Below, one piece after another: positions 52,701 through 60,139 of a stretch of DNA of 64,000 bases. Under the pieces are notes generated by a model. That model searched no databases, had not been told where the DNA came from, and worked only from the letters and a program-made list of their open reading frames with translations. Source of the DNA: Boudabousia tangfeifanii (GTDB lineage: Bacteria > Actinomycetota > Actinomycetes > Actinomycetales > Actinomycetaceae); NCBI RefSeq assembly GCF_001856685.1, contig NZ_CP017812.1, forward strand, positions 1,302,001 through 1,366,000, given 5' to 3'. Position 1 is the stretch's first letter; the number at the start of each line of letters is the position of its first letter. A program made the position numbers and the translations under genes.

Positions 52701-53339
52701 AGAAAGCTCAAGAAGTTCGTTTTGAACCCGGCGTTCAATTTCTAACCCATGGTCCATCAGCTCGACGAAGAAATAATCCTTGCCGAAAATATCTTGGAGT
52801 TCACCAGCTTCGCGGTAGGCCTCTTCAATCTGGCCGAGGCGCAGGCGGGTCTGGACGGCCCCAGAGGGACAACCAGTAGTACCAATCAGACCATCAGCAT
52901 AAGTTTCAATTAGTTGGCGGTCCGCCCTCGGCCATTTACCCCATTGGCCTTCCAAAGAGGCTCTAGAGCCGAGGCGAAACAGATTGTGCATGCCAGCGGT
53001 AGTCCGTGCAAGCAAAGTCATGTGGGTATACGAGCCACGTGCCGAGACATCGTCACCAGCTTCTTGCTGGGCGGTGGTACCCCAGGTGTGGCGGGTACGA
53101 TCATGGCGGGAAGTCCCCGGAGTAACGTAAGCTTCAAGGCCTACGATCGGTTTAATGCCGACGTCCTTACAAGCTTGGTAGAACTCGAAGGCGCCAAAAA
53201 GATATCCATGGTCGGTAATGGCCACTGCTTTTTGCCCGATATCTTTGGCTCGCTGAACCATTGGTTTAATGCGTGCCGCTCCATCGAGCATGGAAAAGTC
53301 GGTGTGACAGTGCAGGTGTACAAAATCGCTAGTGGCCAT
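49755..53339 (-). CDS. dnaE: DNA polymerase III alpha subunit (DnaE1)
   Basis: 1194-residue replicative polymerase. The N-terminal PHP domain keeps metal-ligand motifs (HLHCHTDFSMLDG, ITDHG), as in proofreading PHP domains of actinobacterial DnaE1. The catalytic PDFDVDFDERRR, GPGRGSGAGSMVAY and helix-hairpin-helix and OB domains follow. The ATG at 53339 lacks a ribosome binding site and lies 6 nt after TAGAAT. Confidence 0.97.
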   Translation of the reverse strand: MATSDFVHLHCHTDFSMLDGAARIKPMVQRAKDIGQKAVAITDHGYLFGAFEFYQACKDVGIKPIVGLEAYVTPGTSRHDRTRHTWGTTAQQEAGDDVSARGSYTHMTLLARTTAGMHNLFRLGSRASLEGQWGKWPRADRQLIETYADGLIGTTGCPSGAVQTRLRLGQIEEAYREAGELQDIFGKDYFFVELMDHGLEIERRVQNELLELSRKLGAPLLATNDSHYVNSDERDVQDAMLCISTGSRLSDPDRFRFDGSDYYIRTAEEMRETFRDLPEACDNTLLVADMCEIEFKTVKEGANFMPRFPLPPGEDEHSWFVAEVERGLNYRFPNGIPDEVRKQAEYEVGIITQMGFPGYFLVVADYIQWAKDQGIRVGPGRGSGAGSMVAYAMRITDLNPLEHGLLFERFLNPERVSMPDFDVDFDERRRGEVIDYVTKKYGADKVAQVVTYGKIKTKQALKDSARVLGYEYQMGERLTKAMPPSVMGKDITVKGIFDPTDKRYAEAEEFRKLHAQDPDAQQVVELAKGLEGLTRQWGVHACAVIMSSETLTDIIPMMMRPQDEAVITQFEYPACETLGLLKMDFLGLRNLTVISDALQNIIDNGKDPVDLEHLTLDDKATYELLSTGETLGVFQMDGGGMRDLLRLMRPDNFEDISAVGALYRPGPMGADSHTNYALRKNGVQQIEAIHPALAEPLKDILGETYGLIVYQEQVMAIAQKLAGYSLGQADLLRRAMGKKKKEILDKEYVPFHDGMIERGYPEDAIKTLWDILVPFSNYAFNKAHSAAYGVVSYWTAFLKANYPVEYMAALLTSQKDNKDKLSVYLAECRRMQIKVLPPDVNESVGVFRAVGDDIRFGMAAIRNVGQHVVEGIIEAREEQGAFTSFQDFLSKVPLQVCSKRTIDSLIKSGAFDSISDSRRALVACHEEAVDSVTSQKRNEAVGQFDLFADFGAEEEVGFTFTVPNLPEWERMVKLQFEREMLGLYVSDHPLNGMERRLSREQDIQIANVKAEDGPAHQETVKIAGLITDVTRRTSRNGMLWATVTLEDLTGAMEVTFFPRQYETFNPFLKQDTVVSVTGQVSREEGRLTLKVSSLTTIEGTDSDERPLTLELRSTDCTRDKMEQLLGVLQNHPGAAPVRLKIRDGLKVTTLELDQTTVDVSEALISDLKVLLGTRAIPQSASATPPPARPPFRGR

Positions 53340-53345
53340 GGGGAT

Positions 53346-53351
53346 ATTCTA
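53346..53351 (-). promoter_or_regulatory. TAGAAT -10 box; predicted leaderless dnaE mRNA
   Basis: On the minus strand TAGAAT, then ATCCCC, then ATG (53339). The interval has no Shine-Dalgarno sequence. The box lies between the rluD-like stop and the dnaE start. Confidence 0.5.
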
Positions 53352-53380
53352 ACTGCCCAAGGCCATCTAAGCAGTCTCGA

Positions 53381-54307
53381 TTACTTCGCTGCTAGCGCTA
53401 ATGCGGCCTCTAGATCTGGGGCGAAATCTGCAGAAAATGAGCAGTTTTCGCCGGTAACAGGGTGTTTGAATGAAAGTTTAGAAGCGTGCAACCATTGACG
53501 ATCGAGGCCTAAAGCTGCGCTCAACTTGGGATTTGCTCCGTAGGTGCTATCCCCCACACAGGGATGGCCTAAAGAGGCAAGATGAACGCGAATCTGGTGA
53601 GTGCGACCAGTCTCTAAGCCAATTTCCAATAAGGTGGTTTGGGGAAATTTCTGGATCTCTTGATAATGAGTGATAGCTTCGCGTCCATCGGGACGGACCG
53701 CCATTTTGTAATCTTTGCTTTGACTGCGACCGATCGGAGCAATGATGGTTCCCGCTGCTTGCGGTAAATGGCCTTGGATTAACGCATGATAAATCTTGTG
53801 TACGCGACGTGCCGCAAAATCTGCTTGAAGGCTTTCATATGCTTGTGGGGTTTTAGCTACTACCAACAAGCCCGTGGTAGCCGCATCCAAACGATGGACA
53901 ATCCCGCGACGCCACTGATCGCCAGGGGTATTTATCGTCATCCCCTGAGCTAGCAGTGCTTCCAAAACCGTCGGGCCTTCCCAGCCTTTAGCTGGATGCG
54001 CGGCCATCCCTACCGGTTTATTAACTACCGCTAGATTTTCGTCTTGATAGACCACGGGCAGCTCAGCTTCCTTAGGAATCGCCTGCAGCTGACCAGGAAG
54101 TGCGATTTTGCCGGTGACGCTTTCATTCCCACGTAAGCGGTAGCTTTTCTTTACTGGGTTATCATTCACCAAGATTTCGGCCTCGGTGATAGCTTTGGTG
54201 ACAATCGCACGAGGAAGATCTAACTCTTCAGCCAAAAATAAGTCTAAACGGCGCGTTTCATGGCTAGGGATTAGGCAATCGATCTCGATCAATTCAGGAT
54301 CACTCAT
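53381..54307 (-). CDS. rluD: RluA/RluD family rRNA pseudouridine synthase
   Basis: 308 residues: an N-terminal S4 domain (RRLDLFLAEELDLPRA) and the synthase domain with the catalytic Asp in HRLDAATTGLLV, plus GRTHQIRVH and GDSTYG. It isomerises uridines in 23S rRNA (probably RluD-type positions). It overlaps lspA by 8 bp. Confidence 0.93.
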   Translation of the reverse strand: MSDPELIEIDCLIPSHETRRLDLFLAEELDLPRAIVTKAITEAEILVNDNPVKKSYRLRGNESVTGKIALPGQLQAIPKEAELPVVYQDENLAVVNKPVGMAAHPAKGWEGPTVLEALLAQGMTINTPGDQWRRGIVHRLDAATTGLLVVAKTPQAYESLQADFAARRVHKIYHALIQGHLPQAAGTIIAPIGRSQSKDYKMAVRPDGREAITHYQEIQKFPQTTLLEIGLETGRTHQIRVHLASLGHPCVGDSTYGANPKLSAALGLDRQWLHASKLSFKHPVTGENCSFSADFAPDLEAALALAAK

Positions 54308-54848
54308 GATCGAGTTCTTCCTTGGTAGCTACCGTCTTCGGCGCTGCAGTGTTTGTAGTTGCCGCCTGTGCTTTAGCTACAGGTTCAACCCCAAACAGTG
54401 TAAAAGCAATAATGGCAACTGCGCCAATAAAAATATAGATATCAGCAATATTGCCGATAAAGAACCCGTGGTAGTTCAAGAAATCTACCACGTGACCATT
54501 CCCCCAGCCTGGCGCCCGGAACAGACGGTCAATTAGATTGCCGAGGGCACCAGCGGCGAAGAAACCTAGCGTAATAATCCAAGCCGAGGAAACAATCTTG
54601 GGTAGATAGTAAAAAATAGCTCCGAGAACGGCTAATGAGATCAGGGAAAAAATCCACGCTTTGCCAGTACCTAGAGAAAAAGCGGCACCTGGATTATGAA
54701 TCAATTCTAGGGTGAAATAATTGCCGATTAGCTTGACCACTTGCCCCTGCCCGAGGGCATTTAGTGCCCACACCTTGCTTAACTGGTCTACCAAGGTAGC
54801 AACAATAAAGATTCCCCAGAAAGTCGAAGTTAGGCGTTTACGCGGCAA
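54300..54848 (-). CDS. lspA: Lipoprotein signal peptidase (signal peptidase II)
   Basis: 182 residues; four membrane segments and the catalytic aspartates in GNLIDRLF and NIADIYI, with the conserved NPGAAFSL loop. It removes signal peptides from prolipoproteins. TTG start at 54848 with GGGGA 6-8 nt upstream. The C-terminal 25 residues are a charged extension. Confidence 0.93.
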   Translation of the reverse strand: MPRKRLTSTFWGIFIVATLVDQLSKVWALNALGQGQVVKLIGNYFTLELIHNPGAAFSLGTGKAWIFSLISLAVLGAIFYYLPKIVSSAWIITLGFFAAGALGNLIDRLFRAPGWGNGHVVDFLNYHGFFIGNIADIYIFIGAVAIIAFTLFGVEPVAKAQAATTNTAAPKTVATKEELDHE

Positions 54849-54878
54849 GTTCTGTCCCCTTTTGTTTGATCGTAGATA

Positions 54879-54916
54879 TAGTTTGACGGCGACCCCATGG
54901 AGCCGCCGTCAAACTA
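54879..54916 (-). terminator. Terminator-like hairpin after divIVA
   Basis: Perfect 13-bp stem (TAGTTTGACGGCG at 54879-54891 with 54904-54916), 12-nt loop. It lies 6 nt after the divIVA stop. The minus-strand tail (TATCTACG) is poor in U, so termination efficiency is uncertain and read-through into lspA is possible. Confidence 0.55.
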
Positions 54917-54922
54917 AAAGAA

Positions 54923-55597
54923 TCAGTTCTGTGCGCCCGATTCGAGGTTGCCAAGTAGGCCCTCGAGGTGGGTACGAATCTGAGAGCGGTAATCGCGTTC
55001 GAATACCTTGAGTTCTTCGATCTTGTTTTCCAAGGTGGAACGCTTGGATTCGAGATCTGCCAGAACGCGGGTGCGCTCTTCTTCAGCGCCCTTAACGATT
55101 TCAGTTGCCTGTTCACGCGACTGAGCGATAATGCGATCGCCTTCTTCGCGGCCATCGCGAACGTATTCGTCGTGTACGCGCTGAGCCAATGCCAACATGG
55201 CGGTGGCAGATTCTGGTTCTGCCGTAGCACCAGCTGCGGTAGGAACTGCAGCAGCAACCGGGGCAGCCTCTGGCTGAGGTTCTGGCTTCGGCTCTGGCTT
55301 TGGTTCCGGCTTGGGCTCTGGTTCTGGCTTAGCTTCTGGTTCTGGCTTCGGCTCAGGCTTGACTTCAGCCTTTTCCTCAGCAGCAGGAGCGGCAGCCTTG
55401 CCTTCTCCAGCTTCTGCCAAGCGACGTTCAGCGTCCTCAAGTTTGGCCTTTAGCTCAGTGTTTTCTTCCTGCAAAACGACCATCGATTCGATGACCTTGT
55501 CAAGGAATGCATCCACTTCGTCCTGATCGAAACCTTCACGGAATTTCGTAACCGTAAACGAGTGGTTTAGAATCTCGTCAATCGTGAGTTGCGCCAA
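54923..55597 (-). CDS. divIVA: DivIVA/Wag31 polar growth protein
   Basis: 224 residues. The N-terminal membrane-binding domain (about 1-60, with SFTVTKFREGFDQDEVDAF) matches DivIVA, and a C-terminal coiled coil (about 130-215) follows. Between them is a Pro/Glu/Lys linker (79-110, KPEPKPEPE-type repeats). In actinobacteria this protein marks poles and septa and directs tip growth. TTG start at 55597 with GAGG upstream. Its promoter is probably in the 173-bp gap upstream (a TAAGAT box at 55710-55715 on the minus strand is a candidate). Confidence 0.93.
   Translation of the reverse strand: MAQLTIDEILNHSFTVTKFREGFDQDEVDAFLDKVIESMVVLQEENTELKAKLEDAERRLAEAGEGKAAAPAAEEKAEVKPEPKPEPEAKPEPEPKPEPKPEPKPEPQPEAAPVAAAVPTAAGATAEPESATAMLALAQRVHDEYVRDGREEGDRIIAQSREQATEIVKGAEEERTRVLADLESKRSTLENKIEELKVFERDYRSQIRTHLEGLLGNLESGAQN
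55268..55363. repeat. Low-complexity KPEP repeat DNA in divIVA
   Basis: Imperfect tandem Pro-Glu/Pro-Lys codons encoding residues 79-110 of DivIVA. The DNA is purine/pyrimidine biased (GGCTCTGGCTTT-type units) and opens other frames. Confidence 0.8.
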
Positions 55598-55770
55598 AGT
55601 TGTTACCTCGTATTGTCAGTCGTATCTCTGCACTTGCATCGATATCTTCTTATCTTGGACTCCAACCCCGGCCCCAAAAAAGACACGAGCGGTTGGCTCT
55701 CAATAGGCAATCTTACACGCATTCGGCTAAAAGTCGCGAGAAAATACCTATCTTTATGAAATTTCTTCAA

Positions 55771-56076
55771 TCAGCTAAGCATAAATGCTACAACTAGTCG
55801 CTGTAATAGCCCCACGATTACCAGTAGGATAATCATGCCTAAATCAAGGGAAATATTACCAAAACGGACCGGTGGCACTATTTTTTTAAGCGCATTTAGC
55901 GGCGGATCCGTTAGTGCGTAGCAAATATTGCCAAGAGTACTCATAAATGCCCCTGGCACCCATTCTGGGTTAAACATTCGAATAATATCCAACACGAAGG
56001 TTGCGATAATCACGAGTGTGTAGAGCCAGAGTAGGAAAAGTAAGACACTTCCAATCGTTTGCATTAGATTTACCAA
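55771..56076 (-). CDS. YggT family membrane protein
   Basis: 101 residues with two hydrophobic segments and the YggT hallmarks PEWVPG and LTDPPLNALKKIVPP. These small proteins sit in the sepF-divIVA neighbourhood, possibly in membrane division or osmotic functions. The frame starts at TTG 56076 (7-bp overlap with sepF); an ATG at 56064 is an alternative. The yggS gene commonly present in this cluster is absent. Confidence 0.85.
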   Translation of the reverse strand: MVNLMQTIGSVLLFLLWLYTLVIIATFVLDIIRMFNPEWVPGAFMSTLGNICYALTDPPLNALKKIVPPVRFGNISLDLGMIILLVIVGLLQRLVVAFMLS

Positions 56077-56495
56077 GGTTCCCTTGCTAGCGGCTGGCCT
56101 TCCCCATCAACGATGCTGACCACCTGCGGGCTAAGCAAATATACTTTCCCGGTGACACGTTCGAAATGAGCTTTAAGGGCATAAACTACCCCAGAAATAA
56201 AGTCTAAAGTCGAAGACTGATCTGATACCGGCAAGTCAGAGATATTCACGATAACTGGCACGCCAGCAATCAATGAATCCGCAATCGCGAGGGTATCCGA
56301 ATCTCCGTAGGTACGTGGCCGGACAGTCATAATCCGAGAGTAGTCGACCATATCCTCGGAATGAAGCTGCACCAGTTCCCCGCCCTCTTCGTATTCGGCG
56401 TACTGATCCCCGTCTTCGTATTCCAGTTCTTGATCTTCAAACTCAGGCTCTGCCAAGTTCATTTTGCCAATTGCGCGCATGAACATGTTTGCCAT
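56070..56495 (-). CDS. sepF: SepF cell division protein
   Basis: 141 residues: an N-terminal amphipathic membrane-binding segment (MANMFMRAIGKMNL), an acidic linker (Glu/Asp/Tyr-rich, about 17-45) and the SepF globular domain with VRPRTYGDSDTLA, VIVNISDL and LDFISGVVYAL. It anchors FtsZ to the membrane in bacteria without FtsA. AGGAG lies 7 nt before the ATG. Confidence 0.93.
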   Translation of the reverse strand: MANMFMRAIGKMNLAEPEFEDQELEYEDGDQYAEYEEGGELVQLHSEDMVDYSRIMTVRPRTYGDSDTLAIADSLIAGVPVIVNISDLPVSDQSSTLDFISGVVYALKAHFERVTGKVYLLSPQVVSIVDGEGQPLAREPW

Positions 56496-56583
56496 AGTAA
56501 TTCTCCTAGCTAGGTACCCAAAGCATGTAGCACCAGAATATGGGGATTTGTTAAGTTTTGTAGGTATCCGGCTCGGCGCGTTG

Positions 56584-57306
56584 CTAAGAAACGATAATTC
56601 CGCAAAAGCGACCGGTTACACCATCGCGTCGATAGGAATAGGATTTAGCATCGCGATAAGTACAAATATCAAAATCGTAGGCGACCTCGATTTGGGCCTG
56701 TGCTAACTGGGCTTTGACCACAGCCCTAAGGTCTAGTGCAGGGGTGCCTTGTGGTGTCTGGGCTTTTCCTTGCGGCCAGCGGCTCACAAAGTTTTTATAG
56801 GTTTGTTGGTCAACCTCATAATGGCGAGCGCAAATAGCTGGCCCAATCGCTGCCACGAGTCTACCTGGTGCTAGTGACCGAATTTTATTGGCACACTTGG
56901 TGACGATATCTAGCTCGCATCCTTTGCGCCCTGCGTGGATTGCGGCCACCCACTGATGATCCCAGCTAGCCAACAAGATTGGCAAGCAATCAGCCACCAT
57001 AACCGCAGCCGCATAACCATTAGCTACTAAAGCGTCAGCCGTTACTGGTGTTTGCGTTGGAGCATGTGGCGGGGCAAAAACGGCAATATGATCACCGTGG
57101 ACTTGATTCATCCAGGCAATGGGCACTTGCGCCCAGTCCTCCAGAGCTTCACGATTAGCCTGCACCCTTTGCGGCGAATCGCCCACATGATCCCCTAGAT
57201 TAAAGACGCCATAAGCCGGATCATTGGCAGTAGTAAGAATTGCGGACGTGCCGCCTTCCCGGTTGGTGAAGGCGGCACGATGACCACAAAGTTGAAACTC
57301 AGTCAT
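56584..57306 (-). CDS. pgeF: YfiH/LACC1-type purine nucleoside phosphorylase (PgeF)
   Basis: 240 residues from the ATG at 57306, which overlaps the ftsZ end by 8 bp; a longer open frame upstream lies inside ftsZ. Metal-site motifs of the family are present: NQVHGD, VADCLPI with its Cys and HAGRKGC with its His. Homologues act as multi-substrate purine nucleoside phosphorylase/adenosine deaminase enzymes. The ftsZ-pgeF-sepF order is standard in Gram-positives. Confidence 0.9.
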   Translation of the reverse strand: MTEFQLCGHRAAFTNREGGTSAILTTANDPAYGVFNLGDHVGDSPQRVQANREALEDWAQVPIAWMNQVHGDHIAVFAPPHAPTQTPVTADALVANGYAAAVMVADCLPILLASWDHQWVAAIHAGRKGCELDIVTKCANKIRSLAPGRLVAAIGPAICARHYEVDQQTYKNFVSRWPQGKAQTPQGTPALDLRAVVKAQLAQAQIEVAYDFDICTYRDAKSYSYRRDGVTGRFCGIIVS

Positions 57307-58726
57307 TGCGGTTGCGTAGGAAGTAAGGGATGTCAGGTTCGTCGTTTGGAGTTTCGTCGAAAATCCGAGGACGACGCAAGCTGGCGGTCCCCAATCCATC
57401 GGCAGGTGCAAATAGATCTGCGTCAGAACGTTCCTCATAACGTGGTTCCGGTGCAGCAGCAGGAGCTGGTGCTGGTGGAACCTCAGAGTTGTTTAGACGC
57501 GAAGGAGCGCTCACAGGGGAACGATGACGGGAACGAGATAGATCAGCGTTAGGCAAAGTCCCCATGGAACGTTCACCGTAAGGATCACTCTCATTCAAAC
57601 CGGCAGCTGGTACTCCCGCAGGACGTGCTGGTGGTGCCACGACTGGTTCTGGTTCAGCAGCAACCGGCTTTGCCACCGGAGCGGCCTCGGCTGCTGGCTT
57701 AGCAGTTGGCATCGAACGTGCACTGTTTGCTTCTGCCTGTGGTTCTTCAAAACCGGCAGCAATCACGGTCACGCGCACCACATCACCCAAGGAATCGTCG
57801 ATGACGTTACCGAAGATGATATTGGCTTCTTCGTGAACCTGTTCCTGCACCATTTGAGCAGCACGAGTGATTTCGTGAATGCCGAGGTCGGATGCCCCTT
57901 GGAAGAATAGCAAAACGCCGATAGCGCCGTTAATCCGTGCTTCAAGCAATGGGGAGGCGATAGCTTGTTCGGTAGCTGCCATGACACGGTTTTCACCAGT
58001 GGCTTCACCAATACCCATTAGAGCCGAACCAGCATCCTTCATCACAGACTTAACGTCGGCGAAGTCGACGTTAATCTCACCGGCGGTGGTAATCAAGTCA
58101 GTAATACCTTGGACGCCAGCTTTAAGTACTTCATCGGCCTGACGGAAAGCGTCTGCCATCGACAGGTTCTGATCGGAGCTTTCAAGCAAACGATCGTTAG
58201 GGATCACGATAAGGGTGTCAACATTTTTGCGAAGTTCTTCGATGCCAGCACTAGCTTGCTTGGCACGACGCTTACCTTCGAAGGAGAATGGGCGTGTCAC
58301 TACCCCGACAGTGAGGGCTTCTAGCTCACGGGAAATCCCTGCCACGATAGGTGCTGCCCCAGTACCGGTACCGCCACCTTCACCAGCAGTTACGAAAACC
58401 ATGTCAGCCCCAGTAAGAGCCTGTCGGATCTCGTCAATATGTTCCTCAGCGCTCTTCCGACCGACTGTAGGATCGGCACCTGCTCCAAGACCACGAGTAA
58501 GCTCACGACCGATGTCAATCTTGACATCAGCTTCGGTTAGCATCATGGCCTGCGCGTCGGTGTTTACGGCAATGTATTCCACCCCAGTGACGCCAGCGTT
58601 AATCATGCGGTTAACTACGTTACCGCCGCCACCACCAACGCCCACTACCTTGATTACGGCGTTGGATACAGCGGTGACGCCGCCGCGTGGATCGTTGTAT
58701 CCACCAAAGTCTAATTGATCTGTCAT
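57299..58726 (-). CDS. ftsZ: Cell division protein FtsZ
   Basis: 475-residue tubulin-like GTPase forming the Z ring. The GTP-binding [10 protein letters not shown] loop, NRMINAG and the T7 loop [11 protein letters not shown] are intact. A long Ala/Pro linker (about 320-450) leads to the conserved C-terminal peptide (DIPYFLRNR) that binds SepF. AGGGAAA lies just before the ATG. Confidence 0.97.
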   Translation of the reverse strand: MTDQLDFGGYNDPRGGVTAVSNAVIKVVGVGGGGGNVVNRMINAGVTGVEYIAVNTDAQAMMLTEADVKIDIGRELTRGLGAGADPTVGRKSAEEHIDEIRQALTGADMVFVTAGEGGGTGTGAAPIVAGISRELEALTVGVVTRPFSFEGKRRAKQASAGIEELRKNVDTLIVIPNDRLLESSDQNLSMADAFRQADEVLKAGVQGITDLITTAGEINVDFADVKSVMKDAGSALMGIGEATGENRVMAATEQAIASPLLEARINGAIGVLLFFQGASDLGIHEITRAAQMVQEQVHEEANIIFGNVIDDSLGDVVRVTVIAAGFEEPQAEANSARSMPTAKPAAEAAPVAKPVAAEPEPVVAPPARPAGVPAAGLNESDPYGERSMGTLPNADLSRSRHRSPVSAPSRLNNSEVPPAPAPAAAPEPRYEERSDADLFAPADGLGTASLRRPRIFDETPNDEPDIPYFLRNRND

Positions 58727-58867
58727 TTTCCCTATCTCCCCTCAACCTTAAAGTTCTACTTGAAGGTCAAGTATTTGCTGCTCAACTGCGCGCAAAAGGT
58801 AAAGGTTTATCAGACAAGTTTCAAGGAGATTTGGCGGCGTGTTGGAAAAGACAAAAAAGTCTAGCGA

Positions 58868-60133
58868 TTAGTTAGTCACCGGTGCCGTCGGGGTGGTGAG
58901 ATCGTAAACTTTTGCTGGGCGCTGCAACATAACTTCTAGGACCTTGGCCTTTAGCGCGGTATTATCCCGATCGCCCCATTTAACCAACACTTTATTGTCT
59001 AGCTCAAACTGAATATTAGTAGGCGAAAGAGCTCGAACAAGGCGTACTTTTTCTCGCAACGGCGGAGGCAGTTCACTTAGGACGGCAAGAGCGGCAAGCT
59101 TGGTTCGTTCCCGATCATCCTCCGATTTAGTCTTCACTTCAAGGAGAGGAAGAGGCAAATCTTTTCCAGGCAGATATTCTAGGAGGACGCCATCATTGTC
59201 GATGGGAATACGCTTCTCTTTTTGCATCACGATGGCAACGGGTTGACGCTCGCTCACCGTTAAAGTGCCACTACTAGGAAGATCTTTTTCAAAAGTAGCA
59301 CTGCTAACCCAGGGTAACTGGCTAATCTGATCTTCCACTTCCTTGGTGGACAATAAAATCAATGGACGGCGATTAAAACGCTCCATTTCAGCTCTCAACT
59401 GGGTGATTTGAGCAGGAGCAACCTTCCCCTCAACAATCACACTCTGAGAGTTTAAAGAAATCAGAGTGGAAAATAGTAGTGCCCATACCAGTCCAGCAAT
59501 CAGTCCAATCGTAGCAAGTGCACCAAGTAGATAAAACATCCATTGCCGACGCTTTGCCCGTGCTTTTTCCGCAATCCTAGCCGTTAAATCGGCGGGAGCA
59601 CTAAGCACCTTTCCGCGCGAGGCAAAAAGATCGGGGGCGATAATCGCTTGGTCATTCTTTTGGGCAGGCGCCAAATCCGATCCTGCCGGCGGAGTTGGTG
59701 CCAATGGGGCTAAATCGCTCGGTTGATTTTCCGAGGAAACAGTCTCGGATACTTGGTCCTCAACCAGAGGTGTGGGGACGACTTTAACGGTTTGCCTCAC
59801 CGGTTTTGGCGCTACTTCAGGTGCCAGATTTTCAACGGCTGGCTCGGTTTTCGCTTTCCCCCATTTGGGTAATAAGGTTTTTCCTTTGGCCCACCAAGAA
59901 CGCGAAAGTGCCGCTAAATTCTGGCTAGACTTGGGGGTTTTCTCCTCAGCTGGCCGAAAGTTATCGGAAACCGTTGGGCCCATGTCTGCTACGGGTTTCT
60001 TAGAGGCCGAACGGTTCACTTGGGCAGATTCCGACCTAGGTCGAATGGCACCGGGACCTTGCGGTTTCGGTGCGGGTTTTGCGCTACTGCTTTCGTTCGA
60101 GCGTAGGGGCTTGGGCCGAGGTGGGCGTTTCAT
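58868..60133 (-). CDS. ftsQ: FtsQ/DivIB cell division protein
   Basis: 421 residues. The cytoplasmic N-terminus (1-195) is unusually long and rich in Pro, Lys, Ser and Ala. One membrane segment (199-222) is followed by a POTRA domain (about 226-295, with ISLNSQSVIVEG) and the FtsQ beta domain. It works in the divisome with FtsW and FtsZ. It begins 6 nt after the murC stop. Confidence 0.88.
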   Translation of the reverse strand: MKRPPRPKPLRSNESSSAKPAPKPQGPGAIRPRSESAQVNRSASKKPVADMGPTVSDNFRPAEEKTPKSSQNLAALSRSWWAKGKTLLPKWGKAKTEPAVENLAPEVAPKPVRQTVKVVPTPLVEDQVSETVSSENQPSDLAPLAPTPPAGSDLAPAQKNDQAIIAPDLFASRGKVLSAPADLTARIAEKARAKRRQWMFYLLGALATIGLIAGLVWALLFSTLISLNSQSVIVEGKVAPAQITQLRAEMERFNRRPLILLSTKEVEDQISQLPWVSSATFEKDLPSSGTLTVSERQPVAIVMQKEKRIPIDNDGVLLEYLPGKDLPLPLLEVKTKSEDDRERTKLAALAVLSELPPPLREKVRLVRALSPTNIQFELDNKVLVKWGDRDNTALKAKVLEVMLQRPAKVYDLTTPTAPVTN

Positions 60134-60139
60134 TAAGCG

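Noticed and set aside
49755..53339. DnaE PHP domain as a novel nuclease
   Set aside because: Intact PHP motifs are normal for actinobacterial DnaE1, which proofreads with this domain.
54838..55440. Two open frames over 160 codons in alternate frames of divIVA
   Set aside because: They are shadows of the KPEP low-complexity segment; the encoded sequences are Arg/Ser/Leu-rich with no motif.
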